64,000 nucleotides of DNA from Cephalotus follicularis (GCA_001972305.1 BDDD01005914.1:30405-94404), one strand, 5' to 3'; shown: positions 11,901-23,279, numbered from the stretch's first letter. The notes: generated by a model not told the origin, from the sequence alone. Program-made: numbers and translations.

Positions 11901-12465
11901 GATGACAAAATTTTCTACATTTTTAAACAAAAATTATGCACGTTAAGAGAACATAAGTAAAACATGTACAAATAACTCATAACACATAACTCATAACTCC
12001 CCTTAACTCCCCCCTTAATCCATTAACTCCCCATTAGTGTGACAAGGGGTATTTTCTCTTTACTTTGTTATTCTCCCTATATTTTCAATCAATCTCCCTA
12101 CTTAATTTTGTTTTAGCTTGTCATTTTCCCACTAATTTCTCCCCATTTTTGTTATCACTTCAAAAAGGTTTAGCCATAAGTTCAAAACTACACAGGCATA
12201 CCATTCATCAAACTAATATCAAACCATTCAACTTTCAATACATATTGTAAACTCCAAATTGTTTTCAACATATTTACAAATCATATCAAATTCATAACGA
12301 AATATAAATCATTAAAAACATGCATTCAAAATGAAAAATCCAATTAGATTACAAATACAAAAACTGTTAAGACATGGTTCAAAGACACAATGCCAAACTG
12401 AATTACAAACTGTCAAAATTTCAGAAAATGAAAAATGCAAAATGAAAATATGAAAATGCATATGC
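11901..12465. other. Sirevirus 3' non-coding region
   Basis: AT-rich DNA between the polypurine tract and the extra ORF, with several actccccxttaa-type repeats near 11990-12040. No gene was recognised. Confidence 0.6.
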
Positions 12466-13101
12466 TCAGTCGTCCATGGGAGTATCCACGTCATCGGTGG
12501 CTCCTTCATCAAATCCATTGACCTTAGGTAGTATGTGTGTGGCAATGGCACGGTGTAGGAACCTATGGTGCAAGCTAAGATTCCTAGTATACATTGTTTG
12601 TATACAATCAGCATTCTCACCAAATAATATTCTCACACACTCTTCTTTGTTAAAATCATCATTAATAATCCAATTCCGTTGGTTCCAACCTCTAGCACCT
12701 TCATATGGGATATCTAAGATAGTGGCTAGAGTTTTGAAGCTAAATCCTATCTCCGTATATTTAACTGTTGTATTTAAATCTAACCTAGAGCTGGGTAGGA
12801 TATTAACATAAAATTCTTTTATCAAGTCAAGATAGTAAGGTAAATTAATGGAGAAAAGAGGTTCTAAACCTTGGGCATTTAGCCAACCTACAACGGGGAA
12901 ACCTTCACTATTGCAAAAATTGAAATCAAAGGTCTTTCCTACAAGTATTTTTCGGTCAAAATAGGCTTTGGGATACCTTGGTAATGGAAGAATCTCCTGT
13001 TGTGATGACTGCTCAATAGTTCCTCTCTTCTTCTTCTTCCCAAGATGCTTTGTTTTTGTTCTTGATCCTTGCCCCACCTCAGTTTGCTTACTTCTAGGCA
13101 T
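12466..13101 (-). CDS. Extra ORF at the 3' end of the Sirevirus (plant transposon protein-like)
   Basis: This intact 211-codon ORF lies in the same direction as pol, between RNase H and the 3' LTR. That is where Sireviruses carry an env-like gene, but no signal peptide or membrane helix is visible. It opens MPRSKQTEVGQGSRTKTKHL, followed by a basic GKKKKRG stretch that could be a nuclear localisation signal. The block LIKEFYVNILPSSRLDL and the following helix-rich segment resemble the 'putative plant transposon protein' family (PF20167-like). The acidic C terminus ends ATDDVDTPMDD. The first residues match those of the Tat antisense ORFs (xRxKQT). It is the only uninterrupted frame left in the element's minus-strand coding region apart from short pieces. 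The function is unknown. Confidence 0.65.
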   Translation of the reverse strand: MPRSKQTEVGQGSRTKTKHLGKKKKRGTIEQSSQQEILPLPRYPKAYFDRKILVGKTFDFNFCNSEGFPVVGWLNAQGLEPLFSINLPYYLDLIKEFYVNILPSSRLDLNTTVKYTEIGFSFKTLATILDIPYEGARGWNQRNWIINDDFNKEECVRILFGENADCIQTMYTRNLSLHHRFLHRAIATHILPKVNGFDEGATDDVDTPMDD

Positions 13102-13228
13102 TTTTGTTGAGGGTTTTTGGTTTAGAAGTTGATTTCGACAGGGAATCGTAAGGAAATTGCCAGAGCAGTGATTTTGGGAGTTAGGGATTTGTGTTGAACG
13201 TGACTGACAGATGAGGGATTCTGTTTTA

Positions 13229-13422
13229 TATTTCGACTAAAGCGTCGACGCTTTTATTTGAAGCGGCGTCACTTTGTTGAATTTTAAATTTCGAGCCCTA
13301 ACTTCAGTTTGAAGCGTTGACGCATTTAATTCAGCCATCGACGCTTTGCATACATTGCAAATTTCTAATTTTAAGTACAGTGTTAAGCGCTGACGCTTAC
13401 ATTCTGGGCGTCGGTGCTTTAC
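13229..13422. repeat. Three paired quasi-palindromes upstream of the Sirevirus extra ORF
   Basis: The pairs begin at 13229 (aaagcgtcgacgcttt), near 13315 (gaagcgttgacgcat) and near 13386 (aagcgctgacgctt). In each, the second copy starts about 21 bp after the first. In minus orientation they lie just upstream of the extra ORF, where a promoter or splice acceptor region would be. Confidence 0.8.
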
Positions 13423-13531
13423 TTTGTTTTTCTATTGATTTATCTATAATGCGAATGCATGAATGTACACGATGCAACAATCAACATATAGTCAATTCAA
13501 GCAAAAACATTCAAGCATATAAACATATTAA

Positions 13532-15019
13532 TTATTCAATTTCACATAAACCTAATTCTAATCTAAATTTAGAGAAAGTTTGTTCATCTAATGGTTTTGT
13601 GAAAATGTCCGCTACTTGTTCGTTAGTTGGTACAAATACTAATTCTATGTCACATTTCTTAATATGATCTTTTATAAAGTGATATCTAATGTCAATATGT
13701 TTGGTTCTAGAGTGATGTACAGGATTTTTGCCCAAACAAATTGCACTTGTGTTATCGCACCTAATCGCCACTTTTTCAAATTTAAAGCCACAATCAAGAA
13801 GTTGTTGTTTCATCCATATTATTTGTGCGCAACAACTTCTAGTGGCAATATACTCAGCTTCGGTAGTAGAGAGTGCTACCGAGTTTTGTTTCTTGCTAAA
13901 CCACGAGATGAGCATATTACCTAAGAATTGACATGTGCCACTAGTGCTTTTTCTATCGACTTTATAACCTCCGAAGTCGGCATCGGAGTATGTGTGCAAG
14001 TCGAAAGAAGAATTTCTAGGATACCATAGACCTAAGGTTGGTGTGTAGGCTAAGTATTTAAAAATTCTCTTTACTACATGTAAATGTGATTCTCTAGGTG
14101 AAGCTTGAAATCTAGCACATAAACAAACACTAAACAAAATATTCGGCCTACTAGCCGTTAAGTAAAACAAAGATCCTATCATACATCTATATAGTTTTTG
14201 GTCGATAGGTTTAGCTTGCTTGTCTTTATCTAGCTTAGAAGTTGTGCTCATCGGAGTCTTACTCTCTTTAGCACTTTCCAATCCAAACCTCTTTAGTAAG
14301 TCCTTGACGTACTTGGATTGGTTTATGAAAATCCCATCCTTTATTTGCTTAACATGGAGTCCTAGGAAGTAGTTGAGCTCTCCCATCATGCTCATTTCAA
14401 ATTCATCATGCATAATCTTAGGAAAATTCTTGCAATAATTTTCATTAGTGGATCAAAAAATGATATCATCAACATAGATTTGAACAATTAAAATTTCTTT
14501 ACTAAAAATTTTTGTAAAGAGAGTAATATCTATAGTACCTCTTTTAAAATCATTTTCAAGTAACTAACCACTTAATTTTTCATACCAAACTCTAAGAGCT
14601 TGTTTCAAACCATATAGAGCTTTAGAAAGTTTAAAGACATGGTTTGGAAAATGAGGGTTTTCAAACCCGGGAGGTAGTTCTACATATACTTCATCCTTTA
14701 TTAAACCATTTAGGAAAGCGCTTTTAACGACCATTTGATAATGAGTGAAATCCTTAAATGATGCATAAGCAAGTAACATGCGTATTAATTCTAGCCTAGC
14801 TACGGGAGCATACGATTCATCGAAATCAATTCTCTCTTCTTGGAAATATCCCTTAGCAACTAGTCTAGCTTTGTTTTTAATTACTATTCCTTGATCATCT
14901 ACTTTATTGCGAAATACCCATTTAGTACCAATTATGTTTTGGTCATTCGGCCTAGGTACTAGGTTCCATACTTTATACGTTCGAATTGATTTAATTCTTC
15001 TTGCATAAAACTTATCCAA
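13532..15019 (-). pseudogene. Sirevirus reverse transcriptase and RNase H
   Basis: Ty1/copia reverse transcriptase (WNLVPRPNDQNIIGTKWVF, KARLVAKGY, FLNG, ALYGLKQA) followed by RNase H (STSGTCQFLG, ALSTTEAEYIA, KHIDIRYHFIKDHI). The domain copies the RNA genome into DNA and degrades the template. The frame breaks near 14455, where the catalytic YVDDIIF motif is followed by a stop in place of the usual Gly, and again near 14560. Short frames on the plus strand are shadows. Confidence 0.85.
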
Positions 15020-15089
15020 TTTTCATCTTTTTCGGTCTCTTCTATATTTTTAGGTTCTACTTGTGATAAAAAGGCAATATAGTTGTGAT

Positions 15090-16373
15090 TCAAACTAACC
15101 TAGTAGTTACTCCTAGTCTAGGATTACCTAATATTGTTTCGCGGGGGTGACGTCTTACTACCGTCAAAGTGTTATTGTGTAAAGCTTCTTGATAGCTTTG
15201 GGAAGATTGTTCATTTATGGGTTCTTCCTTCTTGCTATCATCTAGATTTAGTTCATCAATTTTATTTTCTATAAATTCTAAAGAGTCAACAATGATAACT
15301 TCTTTTGGAAGTTTCAGGTTAGTTTCATCAAATACAACATGTATAGACTCTTCTACAAGCAATGTTCTTTTATTAAAACACCTATATGCTCTACTAGAAG
15401 TTGAATAGCCAAGAAATATACCTTCATCGACTTTGGAGTCGAACTTACCGAGATGGTCCTTTCCGTTGTTGTGGATAAAGCATTTACATTCGAATGCATG
15501 AAAGTAACCAATATTAGGCTTTCTCCCCCCCCATAATTCATATGGAGTCTTTTTGAGAATTGGCCTTATCGTTATACGATTTAGGATATAACACAAAGTA
15601 TTTATTGCTTCTGCTCAAAAATATTTTGGCAAATTATTTTCATTTAGCTGTGTTCTACACATTTCTTGTAGAGTCCTATTTTTCCTTTCAACAACCCCAT
15701 TTTGTTGAGGTATTCTAGGAGTGGAGAACTCATGTGTAAAACCATTTTTATTATAAAAGTTTTCAAACAGATGATTTTCAAATTCCTTTCCATGATCACT
15801 TCGAATTTTAAAAATAGAAGTGTCTTTTTCTTTTTGAACAATTTTACAAAATGTTGAAAACTCTTTAAAGGTTTTACTTTTGTGGGCAAGAAAAATAGTC
15901 CATGTATAACTAGAATAATCATCGACTATGACCATGGCATAAGATTTACCACCTAGACTTCTAATATCTATAGGACCAAATAAATCTCTGTGTAAGAGTT
16001 GCAATGGCCTAGATGTAGAGACTATGTCTTTACTCTTAAAGGATGCCCTAGTTTGTTTTCCTTGTTGACATGCGTCACAAATTTTATTCTTTTCAAAGCT
16101 AAGTTTGGGAAGACCCTTAACTAATTCATGTTTTAAAAACTTTGTAATATTTGTCATTCCTACATGACCTAATCTCCTATGCAATAACCAACTATCCTCA
16201 TTTATGGAAACTAAACATTTAACGTTTTGTAGGTCATTTAAATCTACAATATATACATTTCCTTGTCTATGTCCTATGAACCTAGTTTGATCATTATTAA
16301 TGTCTATTACTCTACACATATCTTTTTTGAAAGTGACTTTACAATCCTTGTCACATAATTGACTTATGCTCAA
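15090..16373 (-). pseudogene. Sirevirus integrase
   Basis: The N-terminal zinc-binding HHCC motif (HRRLGH, CDACQQGK) is followed by the DDE core: Asp in HRDLFGP, Asp in IRSDHGKEF, Glu in NGVVERKN. The C-terminal part continues in 15090-15596 with the copia blocks PYELWGGRKPNIGYFHAFEC and FLGYSTSSRAYRCFN. Integrase inserts the DNA copy into the host genome. The catalytic residues survive, but a stop lies near 15615 between the core and the C-terminal part. Confidence 0.85.
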
Positions 16374-16567
16374 TTATGAATAGAGGTTTGAGCGTTACCT
16401 ATGGAGCCGAAACCCATAATCTTTCCTTTAGCATTATCTCCAAAAGTAACAACTCCCCCTTCCTTTGTCTCGTAGTTAACAAAAAGACTTTTCTCACCAG
16501 TCATATGCTTGGAGCATCCACTATCCAAGTACCATTGCGTTTTCTTGGATAGTGCCTTCAAGCACAT
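16370..16567 (-). pseudogene. Sirevirus protease
   Basis: The aspartic protease signature WYLDSGCSKHMTGEKSLF and the following GDNAKGKIMGFGSIG block are typical of Ty1/copia. The protease cuts the Gag-Pol polyprotein. The segment overlaps the integrase and gag frames at both edges, so frameshifts separate the three. Confidence 0.8.
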
Positions 16568-17043
16568 CTACAAAAATAAATCCAGGTTTTTGTTTGAGGT
16601 ACCCAACTAATTTTGGGTCCTTTGGGGTTAGTCACGATGGTTCCTTTAGGAACCCAATTTTTCTTAATTCTAATAAAGTTTGAATCATACATGATATTTA
16701 CTTTATAAAAGCATGCGGTAGAAACGTGTACTAGTTTACCACAATTATTACAAGAGACATTTATTTTTCCTTTATTCACGAAATTTCTATTATGCATGAC
16801 ATTTTTCTTATAGAAGCACAATGGTGATCTATGTCCGAATTTACCACAATGAATAGAAGAAGTATTTGCAATTTTCATGTTCATAGCAATTTTCTTGTGA
16901 AAGCATGAGGTTGATACATGCCCATATTTACCACAGTAATCACAAGAATTAATATCATTTCTCTTAATCATGACATATCTTTTATGATAACATGAAGAAG
17001 ATATATGTCCTATCTTACCACAATACTCACAAGTAATTTTCAC
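16558..17043 (-). pseudogene. Sirevirus gag C-terminal region with four tandem CCHC-like knuckles
   Basis: Four zinc knuckle units follow each other at about 35-45 residue spacing: CEYCGKIGHISSSC, CDYCGKYGHVSTSC, the degraded IHCGKFGHRSPLC (first Cys lost), and CNNCGKLVHVSTAC. Such knuckles bind nucleic acid in the capsid. The tail WVPKGTIVTNPKGP is a usual Sirevirus block just before protease. A fifth knuckle lies in the separate gag piece at 17562-18161. Confidence 0.8.
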
Positions 17044-17560
17044 AACTTTCTTCTTGATAGATATTTTTTTTCTTTATTCTTTTCTATCGTTTCTTTCCTC
17101 TCAAAGAAATTTTGATAATGTTTTACATTATTCATTTCTTCGTATCCTAGTCCCACTTTGTCAAAGACACACCTTTGCATTCCTAAGAGGTTTTCTAGCT
17201 TTTCACTACTACTAGAGAATTTTGAAAAGGTTTTCTTTAAGGCATCTACTTCAACCTTAAGATTTTTATTTTTTTCTTCTAAATGAGCTACTTCATTTTC
17301 TAGAAAGTCTATTTCTACATCCTTAGAGTTGATTTCCTTAGTCAAATCAATTGTTTTTAGTTCATCATTTTCATTTGCTAAAGTTTTGACCTTTTTCTTT
17401 AGAGGAGCAATCATAGAATTATATTTCTCACACATAATAATAAGTTCATCGTAAGTTACCTCTTCATTTTCCTCCTCCTCTTATTCCTCGTAGGCCATCA
17501 ATGCCAACTGAGCAACTTGTTCCCGAGTGTCCTCATCCGTGCTTGATTCGTCGCTATCAT
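17040..17560 (-). pseudogene. Sirevirus gag coiled-coil region
   Basis: A Lys/Glu/Leu-rich heptad pattern (KKKVKTLANENDELK, ENEVAHLEEKNKNLKVEV) suggests a coiled coil, as known for Sirevirus Gag. It lies between the first knuckle and the tandem knuckles. At least two stops occur between 17436 and 17562, including in an acidic DEEEENEE-like segment. Confidence 0.75.
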
Positions 17561-17561
17561 C

Positions 17562-18161
17562 CTAAATAGCGACCATTTCTTTCTTCTTCTTTATGAATTC
17601 CTTCTTCTTTAGTCGGGGGAAATCGCTCTTGTAATGCCCCGGCTTGTTGCATTCGTAACATACGACTTCTTCCTTTTTGCTTGATTCTCCCTTTTGATGA
17701 AATTTCTTGTATGGTTTTTCACCAAACTTCTTTTTGTTGGCAAGGAACTTCTTGAACTTTCTTGTGAAGAGAGCAAGGTTTTCATCATCATCTTCTTCAT
17801 CATCATCGGGGTCATCAACTTTGGATGATTTTAGGGCTACCACATTTTTCTTCTTTTTCTCCTTCTCTTCATCATCGACTCTCTTTTGCATAGTTAGCTC
17901 ATGGGTCATTAGTGACCCTAGTAGATCCTCCAAGGGAAGGATGCTTAGATTATTTGCCTCTTCGATTGCGTTGACCTTGGGCATCCATGATCTTGGCAAG
18001 CACCTAAGTATCTTTCTCACCAATTCACTATTAGAATATGTTTTATCAAGAGATTGCAAAGCATTGATAATGTTAGTAAATCTAGTAAACATGGATTTTG
18101 ATATGAAAGTTGATTTTTCTCTTGATGATTTCTCCTTGATTTGATCTTGTGTACTTTTCAA
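17562..18161 (-). pseudogene. Sirevirus gag, N-terminally replaced by LTR-derived codons
   Basis: The Ty1/copia gag core is recognisable (MFTRFTNIINALQSLDKTY, NSELVRKILRCLP, LLGSLMTHELTMQKR). It is followed by a zinc knuckle CYECNKPGHYKSDFP in which the last Cys is Phe. The first ~22 codons (MKSTQDQIKEKSSREKSTFI) are encoded by sequence that aligns with the middle of the LTR (11010-11070), so this frame is a fusion created by a deletion. The true gag start, leader and PBS are gone. Confidence 0.8.
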
Positions 18162-18530
18162 TTTCTTGTATTTTTCTTCTTTGTAGCTGAATTTGATTTA
18201 ATAGACTTGATATTTGGAACCTTGGGAATAGTTGCTTATACTTGGGAACTACAACTTCTGTATTGAAACTTGTTCCTTTTGTCTTGGATTGTGTTATTTC
18301 AGTCTTGGAAGTTGTTCCTTCAATAATGGTGCATTTAAAATGCTGTCAGTAATTTGTTTCCCGAGCGTGAAAGCGTCGACTATTGTTCTTAAAGCATTGC
18401 CGCTTAAGAGTCCGTTGGATATTTGAATTTGAAAGTTATGTTCCAAGCACTGACGGTCTTGAATTTGGAGTCGACAGTTTCCCTCAAAGTGTTGACGGTT
18501 TGTGTTGAGCGTCGCAGCTTTGAGCAATTA
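18094..18530 (-). repeat. Sirevirus right LTR, first part (truncated)
   Basis: It matches the left LTR from tgatatgaaagttgattt through the motif-pair array to gagcaatta. The ~345 bp that correspond to 10669-11013 are absent. It ends in the target duplication aatta (18526-18530), where the gag-only element starts. Confidence 0.9.
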
Positions 18531-19938
18531 TGTCAGGACCCGTTCCCGCTCTAACTATGGGACACGTGTCCTGACGGGGATGGCACTCTTGCCAACAACC
18601 CTCTCAAACTAAAACTGCCCGAGAAGCCATCTGAAGACTCCCCAGGAACCTATCGCGCAAAAAGCACTAGGAGAAAGCCTGGGCTGGGCGCGCAGCTAAC
18701 GGGGCAGGGGATCCAACTCCTCTTCTGCTTGTGTCCCCAGCACTACATAACCAAAGCTCCAAAACGCGCCGCATCACTTATGCCCGAGGAGAACAACCAC
18801 GTGCTCCTCACATGATCATTTAACAACCTGTAGACAAAACATGCCCGGGGAGAGGGCCTGGGCTAACGCGCAAAGACCCTAACACCCGAGGAGAGATGCA
18901 CGCACGCCTCACGTGAAAACATAAACACTAAGGGCTGCACGGACCCTGGGGACGCACCTTGTCCCCCCGCTACCTTTCTCCCCTCGCCAGCTCAAGAACA
19001 CTACTAACATCAAAACGCATAGCATAACTTAAAACACTATCGCTCTAGAACTTATAACCCATCCCTGGCCTTCATTTAACAGCCTCCCCTGCCTTCGACC
19101 CGAGGACTCCTTCTCGGCGTCATACACCAAAGGCCAACCTTACCAGGGGACACCCTGCCTCCACGGGTAACACTCTATAAACTTAAAGCATCCACCTTAG
19201 CCTTAAACTACTCTTCTCTGCTAAGCTCATCCCTGCTATGCTCATCTCCGCTATACTAGCCAAGGACTCTCTAGCTCCCCGATCAGACCTGGGAACACGA
19301 AACTGAAAACATGAAATATCCATGAAATCACAAGATAAACAAATCTACTAACTCAAAACATACATAAAGTTCCTTGAAAGCATAAAATCATTACATATTT
19401 GTTCCCTGGCATAAACATACACTGCCTTCCCTGGCATAAACATACACTGCCTTCCATGGCAGGCAAAAGAATATCATATCTTATACAAAAGGAAAAGCTA
19501 TCGGCTACTCTACTACAAAAAGGGGGGTAGAGAAACCCAAAAGAATGCCCAATGCTATGCAATGCTAAAAGCCCAAGATGACGGTCCATGGTGCTGAGAT
19601 CAAAAACTACCTCGTTTAGCTATCTACTGCAGAGCTGGAGGATCTCCTCCGGCTGGCTGGTCTGCAAAATAATCTGTGAGGGGATTAGTCCAACTGACTA
19701 AGTGACTGTGAACAAAACATCCTCTAATGCATTCATAAAGGAATGCACTGAAGAAAGCTTACCATGAGCACGAATAGCTATCCCAACTGGCGAAAAGACT
19801 ATAAACAAAGCATATGTCATGGCATACAATAAAGAAAAGCTCAAAGCATTTGAAAAACTTACTTCTTTCTCTGCTTAGCTGATTCTAGAATGTTCATGAA
19901 AGCTGAAATAACTTAAGAATACAACTGATTAAAAGAAA
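18531..19938 (-). repeat. Left LTR of the gag-only element, first part
   Basis: It aligns base for base with 27552-28970, from tgtcaggacccgttccc to ctgattaaaagaaa, with scattered substitutions and a small indel near 18705. It is interrupted at 19938 by the second Copia. The open frame near 19353-19589 is duplicated in the partner LTR and is not a gene. Confidence 0.9.
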
Positions 19939-20654
19939 TGATGGAATCGGAATATCCAATTCCTATGCCATAAAAGGACTAAGGTGTGTAGGGTGTAACA
20001 GAAGAACACCCAACAACGATAAAAACATTCCTTTTATGGCAAGACCACAGGTCACATGGACTACCACATCAACACTTAATTGAAAAAATGTCACCATTGC
20101 ATACAATGGTGACACACAAAAGCATGGCAATAAGAGAAGGAGACAAGGATATTATACCAACGAGTGAAGGCTCCTTCTATCTATGCCGCTAAACGCTTGG
20201 GAAGACACAAAAATCGTTGCTTCCAAAATCCCTGGTACAAAAACTACTCCAACCAGCAAGATCAAAAGCAAACTTCTCTCACTTTCTCTTTAAGCTTGAG
20301 AAGAGTAAATTGACATTGACAAGACTTAGCCAAAATCAATCCACCATAGACAAGAACTTGCTTGGTGTATTACAGTGAAGGGAACACTAACTGCAGAGAG
20401 AAATCCAAACTACTCTTGCCCAGCAAAAACTCAACTCACTATTTAAAATTCTGCAGATTTTTCTTATCACTAGCCTCCTTCTTCTCTCTCCCACTCTCCC
20501 ATTCACTTAGGATCATGGTCCTCACTCCTAGGGAGTCTGTGGCCATGATCCCCACGTTCCCATAACATGCAAGAATGGGAGATAACTGCTGGAGATGAGA
20601 GAGAAAACATGCCTACGAAGTGAGTTCGTGCATAGGTTGCACGTCCTGCTCAAA

Positions 20655-20835
20655 GACATCGATGCTTTCCAAAAGACATAGACGCTTATGAAATGTGGCA
20701 CTAAAAACATAGACGCTTTCTAAAAGACATCAACGTCTTTACAAGTGTTAAGCGTTGACACTTCCCAGAAGGCGTTGACGCTAAAAACACAATAAAACTC
20801 GACGCCTTTCCCAGAAGGCGTCGACGCTTTTCCTG
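20655..20835. repeat. Paired quasi-palindromes in the LTR of the truncated Copia
   Basis: Units such as gacatcgatgctttcc / gacatagacgcttatg and gcgttgacacttccc / gcgttgacgct repeat in pairs with 20 bp between starts. The last copy, ggcgtcgacgctttt, is close to the Sirevirus and Athila units although the surrounding LTRs are unrelated. Confidence 0.8.
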
Positions 20836-21439
20836 ACAGGTGAGGTAATTTGAGTCTAACTCCTTTAGTGATATCAAGTACCCTTCAAATATTGATTAAG
20901 TAAGATCAAACAAATGTGTTTCCACAAAATGCAAAATCCACATAACCGATATTTGACACCAAGATTTAATATGCCTAACATATTAAAGAACTAATCATTA
21001 TAAGGCAGGGACCCTATAAAATCTTGGTTAAAACCAGAGGTGCTTATAAATTACCGAAATACCCCTAGGGTTTGGTTTAGCCATTATAAATTGTCCTTGA
21101 CCAATTTAAATGCTATCGGAATAATATCTAATATTATCCAAATGAAAAAATTAATCTAATTAATTTTCCCATAATTTATTATACACCTCAATAACCCTAG
21201 ATTTTCTAAGTCGTCGGTTCACGTGTACTATAATCCCTTGTCATGCTTGGCCCCGATTAAGGTCTAGGGTAAGAATATGTGTCAACCCTAGATAATACCT
21301 CAATGGTTAAAATATCTGATCATTACGAGGACCTTTGGTAAACTCTCCGGAAATCTAATTTCCAGTCTACCTCAACCTTGGCCAAGAATTTCATAAGCCC
21401 AAAGTATAATCAGATCATAATAGAGTCGATCACCTTCGC

Positions 21440-21719
21440 TCAGGTGTGACAATCCCATATTGCGCACTCACTTATATTCGTATAGATTCGATCATACCGA
21501 AAGACCACCCGATTGCCAGCCCTGCGTAAGGACTGGGTAAGGTGGAGATCAAAGCATAACCGTCTCCATACAATATAGAGCAGTCGCTCAGGTCTAAGGA
21601 TCAAACGAGTTTGAGAACTCACTAAGTGATTATCACTTATACACGACCGCAACAAGTAGGAGTCACTACTGACACGAGAATAGCGACAATCCAAATAGTG
21701 TCTCCTACGCGGGTCCAGT
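21440..21719 (-). other. Decayed 3' region of the truncated Copia
   Basis: No RNase H is recognisable. The segment with gagtgcgcaatatgggattgtcacacctgag resembles the 3' non-coding region of the Copia copies in the inverted repeat at 57-61 kb, including a gacctgagc(g/a) block, which suggests related families. Confidence 0.5.
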
Positions 21720-23279
21720 TCAGTGTACACGCTCCCAACGCGCACCCCGTATTTGCCCTAGTGTCCAACACAGATGGTAGTGAGATAATCTATCCGCCAA
21801 TTCCATGAGCAGGCAACATACGCGCAAGTCTATCCGGTTCACTAATTCAGACTGAAAATGACTTGCCATACCCAGGGCAAGTGCGACATCAGGACTAGTA
21901 CATAACATGGCATACATGATCGACCCTATTGCCGAAGCATAAGGTATCCGACTCATGCGTGCTCTCTCTTCAGATTTCTGAGGAGACATCTTTCGAGAAA
22001 GATGAATTCCTTCGCCTATTGGCAATAGACCTCTTTTGGAATTCTCCATGCTAAACCTCTTTAGTACCTTACTGATGTACTGGCTTTGGGAAAGCCCAAG
22101 CAACCTATTCGATCTATCCCTGAAGATCCTAATACCCAGTATATAGGTGGCTTCTCCCAAATATTTCATGGAAAAATTATTAGTTAGCCATATCTTTGCA
22201 GACTATAACATCCCTACATCATTCCCAATGAGTAGGATGTCATCTACATATAGCACTAAGAAAGTGATACTAGGTCCCTCTTGCTTTCGATAAACACATG
22301 GCTCATCTTCATTTTTAACGAAGTCAAAAGCTTTGACTGCTTCGTCAAAACGTAGATTCCAGCTACGAGATGCTTGCGGGTGCTCGGAAGATGTAAACCC
22401 CTCTTGTTGGGACATATAAATATCTTCTTCAAGACGCCCATTTAAGAATGCCGTCTTGACATCCATTTGCCATATCTCATAATTATAATGAGCGACAATA
22501 GCAAGCAAAATCCTAATGGATTTGAGCATGGAGACAAGTGAGAAAGTTTCAGTATAGTCGACTCCATGTCGTTGCCTATACCCTTTAGCCACTAATCGAG
22601 CTTTATAAGTCTCGATCTATCCATCTGCATTCATCTTCTTCTTGAAGATCCATTTGCAGCCAATAGGCACTATGCGTTCGGGTGCTTCAACCAAATTCCA
22701 TACTTGGTTGGAGTACATGGAATCCATTTCAGATTTCATGGCTCCTAGCCATGCTTCAAATTCAGTGCCTTGCACTACCTCTAGATAGCTGACAGGCTCA
22801 TCATCTTCAATGACGTTTATCTCATCAGTACCATCAATGAGGAAACAATACCTCTCAGGTGCTAATGGGATTATGCCTGATCTCCTCAAAGGAGCTCTGC
22901 CTAACTGAGAACCATTCTCAGCCTGAGATCCAATCTCAGCTGTGTCTGTTGAAGGTCTAACCTCCAACTCCTCCATCTCCTGTGTGGTTTCTACATGTGG
23001 TAACTCCTTGAGTTCCACCTTACTCCCATTGTCTCCTTCAAGAAGATATTCCTTCTCAAGGAACACAGCATTTCGCGAAACAAATATCTTTTGTTCACTA
23101 GGGTGGTAGAAATAGTATCTTTTAGTTTCTTTAGGATACCCCACAAACCTGCAACGGTCCGACCACGCTTCCAGCTTATCTGCGTCAAGCCTCTCGACAT
23201 AAGCCGGACAACCACAAACCTTCAAATGGCTTAGGCTGGGTTTCCTCCCTGACCATACCTGGTATGGAGTAGAAGGCAC
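21720..23279 (-). pseudogene. Reverse transcriptase of the truncated Copia
   Basis: Copia blocks appear in order from the right: PYQVWSGRKPSLSHLKVCGC and FVGYPKETKRYYFYHP (integrase C-terminal side), then SYLEVVQGTEFEAWLGAMKSEMDSMYSNQVWNLVE, VARLVAKGY-like, IWQMDVKTAFLNG, FLVLYVDDILLIGND and MKYLGEATYILGIRIFRDRS, ending with PYASAIGSIMYAMLCTSPDV. Stops near 22610 and 22200 break the frame, and the expected LYGLKQASR block is lost where HPQASRSWNLRFD is read. The RNase H that should follow is missing. Confidence 0.85.

Noticed and set aside
19353-19589. Open frame repeated at 28421-28639
   Set aside because: It is LTR sequence of the gag-only element, present in both LTRs, with no recognised domain.
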